Shown here piece by piece: positions 1 through 12,169 of a stretch of 60,000 nucleotides of DNA. The notes beneath the pieces were generated by a model. That model saw only the letters and a list, made by a program, of their open reading frames with translations. It made no database searches and was not told the DNA's origin. The position numbers and the translations under genes are program-made. The DNA is from Tubiluchus corallicola (Eukaryota; Priapulida; Priapulimorpha; Priapulimorphida; Tubiluchidae): positions 126,001 to 186,000 of the forward strand of contig JAQGDQ010000046.1 of assembly GCA_030141605.1 (NCBI GenBank), read 5' to 3'. Each line of letters starts with the position of its first letter. Within the stretch, counting starts at the first letter, position 1.

Positions 1-10
1 GTATACTTAC

Positions 11-64
11 CTTACATCCTTCTCCCTCACCTGGGTTGGGGCTAACTAGTCTTCTGTTTGTCAT
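11..64 (-). CDS. Candidate first coding exon of a gene running off the left edge
   Basis: On the minus strand an ATG at 64-62, just after an in-frame TAA, opens 18 codons (MTNRRLVSPNPGEGEGCK) that end exactly at a strong splice donor (AAG|gtaagta). Base composition is richer in G+C than the surroundings. The rest of the gene would lie beyond base 1, so the family cannot be recognised. This could be chance: short ATG-to-donor segments occur randomly in AT-rich DNA. Translation, start and donor are seen; the gene is inferred. Confidence 0.35.
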
Positions 65-3000
65 GAGTTAACTAGAAACGTCGTTTATAATTATAACAAG
101 TTTGTTATTGTTTTGATTTAAAGTAAATTGTTTTTACTTCTTATCTCATTAAACACAGAATTTATCGGTATTATTAAAACCTGTTTTATTTGCTTCTATT
201 CTGTGTACATGCCTGTGAACTATGCTTAAATGGAAAGATTCACTGAACCCACGTGTCAGCACATATCGGAAATTAGTAGCAAAAAAGTGTTTGTGGTGTC
301 GTAACGAAAGCGTCCTATATCACAGGTATTACACCACATATATCACAATGTGGAATTATGCTTAATATACTAATTAGAATCTCTTGTCACATTTTGGGTA
401 GCAGCAGTAACGACAAATTTCAAATTATTCAAGAAAATTCTTTATACCTAGGAAAATGTCGGTCAACTGTGCAACCAAATGTAATGCGCAAATAAAAAAT
501 CGTTTTAATAGTACAAATGTTCTAAAAGTGGATAATATCTTGGTGACATGGTAATCTATGTCTGAAATTTGTTGCATGTTTATGCAAGTAAATCCATGTA
601 CGATTAAGCCAAAATGGTGTTGTGTTAATGTTGCCTTTTGTATATGAAAGTTTGCTTTTAAATGTGTGCAAATGAGTTATCATTATCGGGTACTTGTGAT
701 ACTTGCCACATTTATGCGGTTGAACATCGCCTATCAACCGGAAGAGTGATAGCGAGTTTCTTGATATTCTTAAAAGAAGGACCCAATCTTACACTAGCTC
801 AAAACGATCTACTGTATAAAATATAGAAAGGAAAGATAACATTTTTCACGAGTGACTTGCGTGAAAGAACTATTAGCACAGAATAGTGACAAGCGCGTTT
901 GTGTGGCTAGTTCTTCGTTGTTACATGCATTTTGCCGTCCGCTAGTTACATGGGTAAGCACCTGCACCTGCATCTAGGTAAGGCGTTGAACAAAAAAGGT
1001 GCTGTACATGTCAATTCAGAATTGTTAATTTGTGACGTAGTACACTCGTTCGAGAGCTCATGTGTGAGCATACAGCATACTTGAAAGTTGAAATTTGAAT
1101 TTAAAATTTGTCGAGTTTTCCTATATCACACTGAATGTTGTACAGTAGCACTGTACATCAATTTTCGCTTTCGCAAGCACAAGCAACGCCTCGTAGAATG
1201 TTTGTGCTGTTGAAAATTATGTTCAGTTGTGATATCATCGCTAGCCGGCCTCGCCCCGTTAATTAAACTTTTAACGTTATCTATTATTTAGTCACCAAAA
1301 ACGTTTTGGCATTATTATAAGTCTTGAAATATGTACTTTTTGTCATACTTGAAAATAGAGTTGGATGAAAATCATCCCGTTTTCCTTTAAAAACGGAGAA
1401 TTAGGTTTGGTTGTAGAGCTGACAGAAGAATTACGGAGTTGACAGAATATTAACTACCGATGTGCAAATAGTGTAGAAATTTCATAATTTCGGTTCAGAA
1501 CATCTCAGTCGGAAGCATATTATTCAAATGCATTTCTCCCACTGAAAACGTCTTGTCATTTTTTTGAGATTTTGCAATCCAAGCAACTACATCCTTGTTT
1601 TATATCATAAGCAAGCCATTAATGATGGTCAAATAAATTGAACTGATACAGAGCCGGAAGTTTTTTCTGAAATGTTGTTATTCCAATAAAATATTTATGA
1701 ACTAAAATCATTTAATCCAAATGCACCGGCGCATTAATGAAACATCAAGTGATGGTTCAAAAATAAATAAAAATGAAAAATTACAGTGGGGAAAAATTTA
1801 TTTATTTACAGTTGAACCAATTTTAATGCCTCTCATTATTTAGTTTCATTTTTGCAGTTGGCTAATCATAGTTTTAAGTTACTAACATTCAAGATAAAAC
1901 AAATTATTCCTTTGTCATGGCATTTTATATGTAGCTAAGGTAATACACAAAGTGTAATAGCACAAAGGAGATTCTCAAAATGGCACATGATATTTTTATT
2001 ATATCTAATGTTTTCACAAACTCTACAACTAGTGGACAACTACGCAACCATGGTCTGGTGGTTGCGGAGTTGACGGTTGTGGAGTTGACATTTTGCATTA
2101 AATTCATTAAAAGACTTATTAAAACTAAATTCATTTGCTGATTAAGAAACAAATCTTTAAGCAAAGTGTTATTATTCTTCGGTTGTGTTAGTAAAATCCA
2201 ATAATAGGTGCTTTAACAGACGTAAACAGCGGTTTTTGAGTTGGCACATATTAAACATATTCAAGGCATTAAAGACGTGTCACAAAAACATGTAAGCCGA
2301 AAAGACATATCTACAAAAACTTAAACTTACTCAACAAAATAGTTATCTAGAGCAGTGTTTTTAGTTCCTGTGGGATGCTTAGAACAATGATTCTCTGTAA
2401 GCGGATTGCACATTTTATTTTGAAACTGGGGAGTCTCAATAAATCAAGGAAATGACAATGAAAAATGAGTAAAAACAACAAAACCTGTAAAGAATTTTCT
2501 GGAACCTGCCTTGGGATTTATAATGTGCAATGTCTTAGTTATAGGATGGTAAAAAAACAGACCTAGAGCTAATAGATTTCCGATAATTTTCACTAGTGTA
2601 AATTGATAAAGCTAAAAACCGACAAGGTGAATTTTATGCAATTGTTAGCTACATATTACAGCAATTTTTTAAATTTTTAACTAAACATACAAAAAATTAA
2701 GTACATGAATTTATTGGCTTATTTTACTGAGTAAAGATTGTTACTGGTATACATTAACTTCTGAGTTATTTTTATGATGGAGACATCAATGAAGCCAATA
2801 TTGGGAGAACGACCCGTTAGTCATATTTGGTAACCTAGGTTGACGGCGTTAGATGCTCATAAAAAAACCAGCAGTGTCATGGTTTCTAAGACTAACCTGT
2901 GCGGGTTGGTAACTTCGGCCGAAAATACGCCATTTTGAAATTCCTTAACATATTATCTTTTATTCAGAACTGTGCAAATGTAATGCACTAAACTTTGTAA

Positions 3001-6000
3001 CATTTCAATATTTCAGGGTCGAGACAAACTTTCCCTAATTTTTGGTAGTTTACAACTTGACATTTACCTAGTTATGGGTCATCCAGCTACTGCCTCTGTG
3101 CCAAAATTAGCGCCTTTATGAAAATGCACAGTTTGATAGCTTAACCACCCCACTATATCCGCTTATGAACATTTTCTTTTTTTAATTGACAAAATTAAGC
3201 ACCTTTATACAAAAATAAAAATAAATTACTGTTCTAGCTGTAACTTGGGCGCGAACTCTGAGCTTAAGCAGAATACTATAGTATTTCACGAATAAGTCAT
3301 CTTTTTTATAGATATATTATAGTTATAGTTGCATATTATAATTATATTATGTTATTTGCTTAATTAAATTGACATTAATAATACTAAAAGCGAAAAAATG
3401 CACACTTCTAGAAAAGAAAAGTAAGAAGAACAAGTGGGATAAAATTGAGAATCTCTATAGCTATCAAATAATATTGCAAATTGTGCAACAAAAGGAGAAA
3501 ACTTCTGCATCTTAATAAACAATAAATATAGTTACATGAATTTATGGGCAAAAGTTAATTAGCTGGTTATAAGCATGCACTCAGGTAGTAACTCAAGTAA
3601 GTTGATCGGGAATTCCCGATGTTCAAAATTTCCTGTAAGAACGTGGGCGAAATGCGTGAGTCATGCCATAAACCTACATTAATTAGCCCTCAGATGCAGT
3701 ACAACCGAAATATTAAACCTTTGTAATTAGAATCTATTTGTATGCAAAATGTTGTGTAAATTTAGGTGAATTTTAGTGCTATTCAAACATGCATAAAACC
3801 ATACAACCTTGATATAAAGTTCAACTACATTAAAGACCCGTATAGCAAAAACAACTTTGAGGAGAAAATTAAGAAAACAAAAATGTGAGTCTGCTAAGAA
3901 ACGCTGAAACTTATGAGAAAATTTTCATCCATCAAAATATTTAATACGCCAAAACTAATCACGACAATAAAACAATATTAACTGCTAAACAGACCTTAAA
4001 ATAAAAAATCATCAAACTCAATCAAATAAACGCATGACAGCAATATTAAATTAGAAAATCTCAAATTGTTCATACCCTCCCTGGGACTAATACCAATTAG
4101 ATCTATGCTTGATACACAACCACACTTACTGTCTCACAATTGAATAACACACTGTGAGTAAGAAACACACTGATGAATCCAAACAAGTGTTTGTGAACGG
4201 GAATAACCGCACTGGTCTGAAAGAGAACTCGTCATGCGCCGGTCGTCTATGATGCAATAATGCAATAATAGCTCCGCCTTGTCACGAGAGTGCTACAGCG
4301 CAATCTAAGGCGCGATCACATGGTCCTGTCGTATGTGGTCACATGTACGTGATACGGAAGATTCCACGAATAAAAAAACAAGCTAATTTGTCCGGAAAAT
4401 TTTTGGGAAAATGGAAAACGGAAAATTTTGTTACAAAAGAAAACGTTCAAACAGTTGGAACGCAGCCAAGGTTGGAATGCGAATAAATTTTTCATCGTCT
4501 CACTCCGGAGTTAGCTTTATGTCAAATATTTTCCTTGTTGTACATTTCACAAACACTATAACAGCTTACGCTGTATAGAAATATGTATAGAAAACTTAGT
4601 AAACCGCAAGGAATGTGGAAGACTTTAAACATTTTTGCTGTTTATACACTACAGGTGGAAGTGGATCTGAAATGTAACCCACTATCCTCATAGCCCCTAT
4701 AGGCATCGCGACCCACACCCATGACCTAAAGAGCTAGCTCAAATGTAAGAAATAGAAATACAATGCCCATGGAAATATAAGTGTTACAAGAATAGGAATA
4801 ACAAAATCAGCATAACCACCACTGGAAAAGGTAGCGTGGACTATGTGGAAATACTGTTTTCAGAAATTCTTCCTAAACACAGTTTAGTATCAAAGGGGAA
4901 GAAAGAAGAATTTTCTTAGTATGTCTCAAAAAACTTTCCATACAAAATTATATTACTTTGCATTCCTATTTGAAAGACATGTTTAACTTAAAAGGAAATT
5001 CTTAGCATTCTTCTTGAAGTAGGTAAGGTTATAGTCAACCGGAAAACAATTTTCTGAGGAAAAAACTGGAATCCTAAGCAGCAGTTCTGCATCTAAAAAG
5101 TTTAAGGTAAAAATGTGAGAAGTAGCAGCAGTCGAGCATTCATAGATGCATATGGATAGATGCATAGAACGAAGCAGTTCTTTGGAAAAAGCGACATTAT
5201 TTTCAAACTTGAAAGGTCCTACTCCTCTTAAGACGTCTTTTATACAGAGTTTTACCGGAATGGTTAAGAAATGATAGAGCTTGTGTCAGCCACAAACCAT
5301 GCATTTGCATTCTTTATGTATACTAGCTTTTTGACTTAGTCAACACATTAAAGTACACTTTCCTGTTTAATATTATCCAAGTATAGCATCAACTCGCCCC
5401 CTTCAAGATCCGTACTAACTGGTCAATCTTGGCTATACTGCACACACTAGACAAGTCGACAAACTCATGAATTCATAGTTGGAAAGTTTGGAATTTGCAT
5501 TTCAAGATTCAAACACTTGTGAACACTGTTTTCGGACATTAACTGTTTCCTCTTACAAAATTTAATGAAAAAGTGCAATAAGCAAATAATATTAATTCAC
5601 AAACATAATAACGAACAGAACGAAGCTACTCAATTACAAAAAGTGCCTGTCAGTAAGCCACTTTGCTCACGAACGATATTAAACAAAATGCTACGCGTGA
5701 AATTAGAACTAATTGAATCGCAAAATTTATGTGCCATAAACTCAGGGAACATGTTTAACCTAGGCAATTTCAATATTCAACAGTAAACAAACGTGAGAGC
5801 TCCACAATGTTACTATACAACTACAGAGCTCAAACGTTATAAGAATTTTGGGGGAAAGACGTTTCATTTCCCACAAATGATTTGCTGTGGGTGTCACATC
5901 TAGCAATTTGGGTAATTTTGTATGGCTTTCAGCGATTTATTGTCGAAGTTGTAAGTTGCTACATCCAATAATAATAATGCATTAATAGTCTATAGTACTG

Positions 6001-6300
6001 GTTCTGGATTGCTTATTGCAAAATAAACTGGCAGTAGCGGCAATAAATGCCTTCACTTATTTAGTCATTACTAAAATTATCCTATAGAAACAACTGTGTA
6101 GGCAAACAGATATAAATTGAACAAAAACTTCTGAAACTATGAAATGTTCACTTATGAGCTGCTGCATTGTATAGAAAAAGTGACAAACCCAAAGTTACCC
6201 ATCCTGCAATGGCCTTAGAAGAGATAGCTAAAGCTTATCACTGTCAAAGTATTTGAATGCTAATGCAGCATAAATATTACCTATATAACAATTTCAGACA
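65..6300. other. AT-rich stretch without recognisable genes
   Basis: No exon with convincing splice signals or protein-like translation was found on either strand. A slightly CpG-richer patch at about 4,200-4,350 and another near 1,160-1,260 could be promoters but carry no decisive motif. Short repeats of GGAGTTGAC occur near 1,434 and 2,066-2,090. Otherwise nothing is seen. Confidence 0.5.
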
Positions 6301-6356
6301 GAAAAACAACGCCTATGTATTAAAGAACTGTTGAAAATTGCATTAACTTTTTGACT

Positions 6357-6520
6357 TACCAGAACATTGCCTGCAGGCCTCGCCACATATACGTGCGAAA
6401 GCATAATTGCTTAACAGATGCAAATATAATTGAACATTGAACTGATTAGACCTGGTGGACAGGTTTCGATTAAGTTTCTTGGAATATCGGCGAATTCTTA
6501 GTAAGCTATCTGCAATAGCA
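6357..6520 (-). other. Possible exon of a minus-strand transcript
   Basis: A minus-strand segment open for about 55 codons runs from an acceptor-like sequence (gctattgcag) near 6,495, or from further upstream, to a consensus donor (TTCTG|gtaagt, exon end about 6,357). The translation contains RRYSKKLNRNLSTRSNQF and a CGEACRQC cluster but no ATG. It lies about 250 bases downstream of a CRE/CCAAT promoter-like segment. It could be a 5' non-coding exon or chance. No family is recognised. Confidence 0.2.
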
Positions 6521-6749
6521 ACGGCTGTACGCACTCTTCAATCAAACTCTTATTTTAAATGTCGGATTTAGCGGGTGCGCGGCCAAGAAGCAAAAGGTCT
6601 CTCATATTCACGGAAAGTTGAAATCAGTCAGTCCGACAAATTTTATACTTTGTGCGTGAAAATTTGAGAAAATCCTATGTTTTGTTAGTGTATCTAATGG
6701 GTGCTATTTTATTAAGGGGTTTCACCGTTTCGGAAATTTTACGTGCGCA

Positions 6750-6860
6750 TCGATGCCATGCAGTAAGCAGAGAATGAGGGTGTGTTCATCCGCTGTGAAC
6801 TGATTGGCTAACGTCATCAAAGCGTCATTTTTGGGAAATTCCCACTTCGCGCGTGTTATA
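6750..6860 (-). promoter_or_regulatory. Promoter-like segment with CRE and CCAAT motifs
   Basis: Read on the minus strand the segment contains TTATAA (about 6,860), TGACGC, and the adjoining motifs TGATGACGTTAGCCAATCAG (6,801-6,820), i.e. a cAMP-response-like half site fused to a CCAAT box, within locally higher CpG content. These motifs are typical of animal promoters. The transcript it would drive, possibly the exon-like segment at 6,357-6,520, is not established. Confidence 0.3.
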
Positions 6861-6882
6861 AGTGGTTTGCCTATATAATATA

Positions 6883-6904
6883 TGTGTGTGTGTGTGTGTG
6901 TGTG
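6883..6904. repeat. (TG)n microsatellite
   Basis: Eleven perfect TG dinucleotides in a row. Confidence 0.95.
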
Positions 6905-9480
6905 TAAATCAGCAGGCAGCAGCTGGTTATGTCTATTAGAATTTTAGAAATGCGTATTATAACTATAGGTATTAGTTCATTTTGCGCTAAAAATGTCGTG
7001 CAATGTATTTAGATCGTCAGTTTTGTATCATTATCAACACAATACTGCCTTGATGCATGCTTAACGCTATAATTATCAAAATCTATCATCCATACTTTAG
7101 GAAAAAAATTAATTAACATTTTGCCTTCTGCACATTTATTTGGTATAAAGATAAACTATAAAAAACAATAAAAATAAAAGTAAAACAAGTTGATCTCTCA
7201 AGAAAATTATTGTAGCATTGTAACTGCTTTAGTTCCATAATAAACGCTTTAATTTCCGACTTTAATTTTTTTCTTACAAACACAGAAAAATGTTGTTAGA
7301 AAATTAAGTAAATCACATATAAGCAGAATTCAGTGTTGCACACACAAGCCAAGCTTATGAAGATTCAAATGTCTTAATGTGTCTAGGCCTACTTAGCCGC
7401 TCTAAAGATAGAAATTGCACATTTACGTGACATGCATTAATTGTTGTAGTAGCGTTGTCTGCTTGCTTTATTTCGAATTGTATTTTACTAGCATATGCTG
7501 CTGGTAACGTTTTGCTATCTTGTTTGGATTTACTCATTAAATTACATATCACTGCATTTACGCTGCAAGCTTACGACAAATTTCCATTTGGCACTTGCAA
7601 AACGACAGCCTAATCATAACACCTGTTTTATGCATTAACATTGACCGAGTGCAATCAAATCCCTTAACTGTATTTTGCATTATATGTAGTAACTTTTATA
7701 AGTAGACACGCAACGCAAATTTTTTTAGATCCAGCTAATGGCTCAAATGCACAAAACTATTCAGAAGAATAATCTACTGCCTTTAAATTAAGTACTTGGT
7801 CAGTGTATTTTTCCAGAGGCACACAACAGGCCCACTTAAACTATTAATCGGCCAATCATTGGGGGGAAGCTCATGTCTCATTTTTTGGCTGTCGTGTGCC
7901 GTGCTACGTAGTACTTTGCAAGCGCGAAGAGGCTTGGAAATCACTAATCTAACAAATCACAACATAGTGTTGTACAACTCAAACCTTATGATTTCTCTTT
8001 TCTTCGATAAAACACCGAACTCAATACAAAAAGTGGTCACTGTGCTGCGTGTACATTTTTGCTCAAGAGGTTTTCTTTTATTTATGTACATAAGGTCTGC
8101 TTGCTACAAACTTTGCTTCTATTGCTATCTAAAAATTTGCGTCTCAAAAGTGAAAAATAAAGCAAAGGAAAAACACTGTGAAAAAGGGCACACTGCCTCG
8201 AAGAAATGAAAAAATAAGTTTTAAAATCAAGGCCCTTATACGTTTATTTTTTACTAAAAATAAAAAACGAACACTAATAATTTCATAATAATTAAAAACA
8301 TTAACTGTTGACATTTAACCTACTCGTACAAAACGTATATAAGATATTGTACTGTACGTTTTCAGGGTAAAAATTACTAGTATGGACATTAAGCGGTAGA
8401 CCATTTCCAAGAAAAGTTGCGCTGCCGAGAAGCTTTCAAAATGTAAACAGAAAGGAAGGATTAATGGCGTTTGAGAGCAAACAACTTTCAAAAACCGCAA
8501 CACTTTTGAACGTTCTTGCCGAGCCTGTAATTATAAACTATCATGTAACAGCTTGTGCATATAAATTAAATGCATACTGCAAGTTAAAACAATAAAAAGC
8601 ATGTTTATTTCCGATTGCATAATAATCTCGGACCACCTTTAACACTTTTAACAATTGGCGTTTAGATATTTGAAACAAATACAATATGTGATCTCCAATG
8701 AGCGACAAAGCCTTCTTAATTTTTATGAATGTGAGGAATCCTGAGAAACTGAAACGGCACAGATATGAGACAAATAACTGACGATAAGAACAGAGTCGAA
8801 ACTGCCTAAAAGTTTTTCAGACGGTCGTACATTAAAACTTTTACTGATCAGCAAATTCCAAGTGACCATTCTCTTATTTACTCGCTACTAAGTGAACTAA
8901 CGCTTTGCAGTGCCTTTTCCTGCTTGGCTTAAATAGCAAAAAAGTACCAGTTGTTGTTAAATTTTTTATTACTCAAATTCTCTAGTTCACGTATCATGAC
9001 AGTAGCGAAATTAAAATTTAAGCATTTAGAGCCTTGGTGCACCAAAAATTCACTATGATCAACGTCATTCCCATTTTTGTCACTCAACAAATTACCCAAG
9101 TAGGCCTGTGCCCGGCATGAAATTTTTGTTGGCATTTTTTATTTAAATTTTTTGAAGTCACTGGAACAATTTAAGAAAGAAATTTAACATGGATTTGTGC
9201 TTCTGATAAAACCTTGTGCATGTCGCTAGCAAGCCAAAAGAAATAATTACAAACCACCGATAAAGTTGTTATAGCTTTAGAGTATTATGCTCAACATTCT
9301 ATAATTTTAGCAGTGATTTTACATATGTCCCATGTATCGTATCGATTGTTAGAGAATTTCAAAATCCAAGTGCTTATAGCTTGCTAAATAATGCTTTCTT
9401 CTGTGACTGCGCCTATGAGGCGTAAGATATCTGTTTGAAGAATGTTACACGTAGATTCATCTACATGCAGTTTGTTTTTA
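6905..9480. other. No recognisable gene
   Basis: AT-rich sequence. The longest open frame (plus, 7,796-8,209, 137 codons with a TTG start) has no splice context, no ATG near its start and no recognisable domain, so it is not called as a gene. Confidence 0.5.
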
Positions 9481-9499
9481 GTCGCGGGCTCGATCGACC

Positions 9500-10400
9500 C
9501 AAAACGCTACTGTGTTCTGGCGTTGTTATTGGGATAATGACCTTTTGAAAAAAGCCAAAATCTGCATGAATTAGAAATGGATTGTCAAAAAGCTTCACAC
9601 GAATATATTAGAACAAATTTCGGCATCGGCTGACGGAGTTTGATGCTCGATCAGACATTTTAAATTCAAGATGGCGGCGATAACATTATTTTTGAAAAAA
9701 AACGCCCATGAATCTCAGCCAATTCGCAATGGATTGTCAAGAAACTTAAAGGAATGTACTACAGAACGAGCTCCGCATCGACTGGCTGAGTATGATTTTC
9801 CATACGGCATTATGACTTCAATATGGCGGCAATATCATTTTTAAAAAAAGGCCTAAGCTCTGCCAATCGCAATGGATCAATGTACAGTGCATTGTTACGA
9901 AACGTTATAGGATTATACTAGAATTAACTCTGCATTGAGCGGAGTCAGTTTTCGATCTGACATTTTGAATTCAAGATGGCGGCGAAAAATAATTTTCGAA
10001 ACTTTGCAACGAATCGCTACGAAACTTTATAGAACATATTAGAATGAATTCCACATCAAGGAATCGGATTTTTGATTAACTATTTTGAAATCGAAATTGC
10101 AGCAATGACACCATTTTCGAAAAAGCCCAAGGCTTCGCCAGTTTGCAATGGTTCTTCAGGAAACTTACAGAAAATATACTAGAAGAAATTTTACATCGAT
10201 TGCAGAGTCAGAATTTTGATGTGCCATCTTGAATTCTCAATGGCAGCAATAACTTCATTCAACCATACCATTAACTCTACCATTTTGCAACAGATCAGCA
10301 AGAAACCCGACAAGAAATACAAGAGTAAATTTTAAATTGACAAGAGTAACAGAACTAGATTTTTGTCACCTTAAATTCAAGATGGCGTAATTTCAAATCC
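9500..10400. repeat. Degenerate tandem array, unit about 120-155 bp
   Basis: At least six diverged copies of a unit recur in direct orientation. Landmarks are TTCAAGATGGCGGCGA-like sequences at about 9,664, 9,815, 9,970, 10,089, 10,231 and 10,372, giving spacings of roughly 151, 155, 119, 142 and 141 bases. Each is followed by a GAAAAAAGCC-like stretch, GCAATGGATTGTCAAGAAACTT-like sequence and a GCATCG...GAGTTTGATG-like stretch. This is satellite-like and old, with copies only partly alike. Confidence 0.75.
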
Positions 10401-10547
10401 ACGATTTTGACTTTAGCAAGCTCCTTGACTAGTAGCTAGGGTTGTACTTATTCTTAAAGCAGTTACTGCGTAATGAACTCAACTAACCCAGGTTCAGCAC
10501 AGTTGGTTGGCTGCTCACCAATTCACAGCTGGTATGCAATAATCACA

Positions 10548-10553
10548 TTTATT
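10548..10553 (-). terminator. Candidate polyadenylation signal for the LDLa gene
   Basis: AATAAA on the minus strand, 1.4 kb downstream of the LDLa stop codon, followed by a GT-rich stretch (tgaattggtgagc). A second AATAAA lies at 10,830-10,835. Either could end the transcript; the sequence alone does not decide. Confidence 0.25.
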
Positions 10554-11981
10554 CAAGCAAAAAATTCATGTTGGAGTCTACATGGACCTCAAAGCAATAA
10601 AAGCAGGTGCACCAATAAAAACACTTTGAGAAATTAGGTTTACTTATCATAATGATGTTTTTAGAATGGAAGCTTAAAAAATCACAATTCTGAGGTGCTG
10701 CTTAATTCACTCTCACTGAATCAATCACAATTTTCTTACACAAGAATATTAGACTTTAAAAACGGATGATGATTTTAACTCTACAATAAAAAAACTGTTG
10801 TAAAAGAGTCGAAAGAGAAAAAACAACAATTTATTATATCAAATAATAAATACAGTATAATCATAAAGACATCTATGATTAAACTTATCACATAATAAAC
10901 CCAATACTTGCATACTATCAATTTTACCACATGAACAAAAACAACTTCAATGGTAATAAATAAGAGCAACAGTAAAAGCTGCAATACAATGTTAAGTTAG
11001 CTTATATAAGCCTACAGTAAGTAACACACGGTTAATATAGCTTATCACTGTCTCATTTGGCAACCCGTCACATGGGCTCAAAATTGCAATCATTCCTAAT
11101 ACCCAAAAGACCTACCAAAAATGCTTCTTGCATCTCTTCGTTAAAAAAGGTTGTTCCTTGAAATACAGTCCACATTAAGCTACAAAAGAATACAAGTTGT
11201 GACAGCTACACTAGCATTTTGGTTCTTAATGCAATAAAATTCCATCTAAATCTCTTTTGCATCTGTTAAATATTGTTTCTCATAAAGCGGGTCTTGTTCT
11301 TTGTCATATTTTATCATAAAGCGGGTGTCATTCTTTGTGGTACGGTTCATAATAATTATCACTTACACACTAACTCTAGTTTCTAATACACTAAAATTTA
11401 TATTTGTGGCACATGAAATTAACAAATTTCGGATGCAAGTTCATTAATAATAAATTAACCACAGTAAAATAGTAAATGCCTTAGCTAACGTAACAAATAT
11501 TATACTTATGAAATAGATATAATACTGAAAACTTGAAACTATAAAATAGATGCAACCACAACAGAATTTACATCCTTTAGTAATGAGTAAATGCTATATA
11601 ACAGATATATAAAAAAACCTGAAATACAGTTCAACTGCCACACCTATTACATCTTTACAAGAGAATATACTATAAGTACAGACACTGCATCCACATGTTA
11701 GCTCAAGACACCCATGGTAAACTTTTATCTACACCACAAAATCTTCTAGTACAGAAGTATAGAACCAAGTTTTGTTTACAAGAATTTGACTGCATCAGTC
11801 GGGGGCCTTCATCAATACTTTATAGCAGCATACCAGTAATCTTCATCCGCTCATAGCCAAAATTATGGTGAAATATCCATAAGCATGTTGCAACAATGAC
11901 TAGATTTCACACAGTGACTAGATTTCAGCAGAAAAGCTCATCCAGTAACAAAAGCTCTGTACAAGATTCTGTATAAAACAG
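10554..11981 (-). other. Probable 3' untranslated region of the LDLa gene
   Basis: AT-rich sequence directly after the TAG stop with no further open exon. The extent depends on which polyadenylation signal is used, so the boundaries are an inference. Confidence 0.3.
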
Positions 11982-12169
11982 CTACACAGCTGTGCAATGT
12001 TCATCAGGGCTCAGCGGCTCATTGCTTCGAATGCTGTGTCGATCTCGTGGTATCGATTGAGCACTGCTCTGGCCTGGTTTTGACCACTGCCCACTGTTAT
12101 GAAATGATCGCTGTGAGCTGAAGCTTGCCGATCTAGAACCGTGACTGTATTCGTCATCATCAGTTTCCT
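11982..12169 (-). CDS. LDLa gene, last coding exon
   Basis: The acceptor is tttgtttgaag|AG. The exon begins with an acidic stretch EETDDDEY, continues Ser/Arg/Gln-rich and ends with a TAG at 11,984-11,982. Confidence 0.85.

Noticed and set aside
7796-8209. 137-codon open frame on the plus strand
   Set aside because: It starts at TTG, has no splice sites, domain or protein-like pattern, and is rich in Phe/Cys/Lys as expected of AT-rich chance frames.
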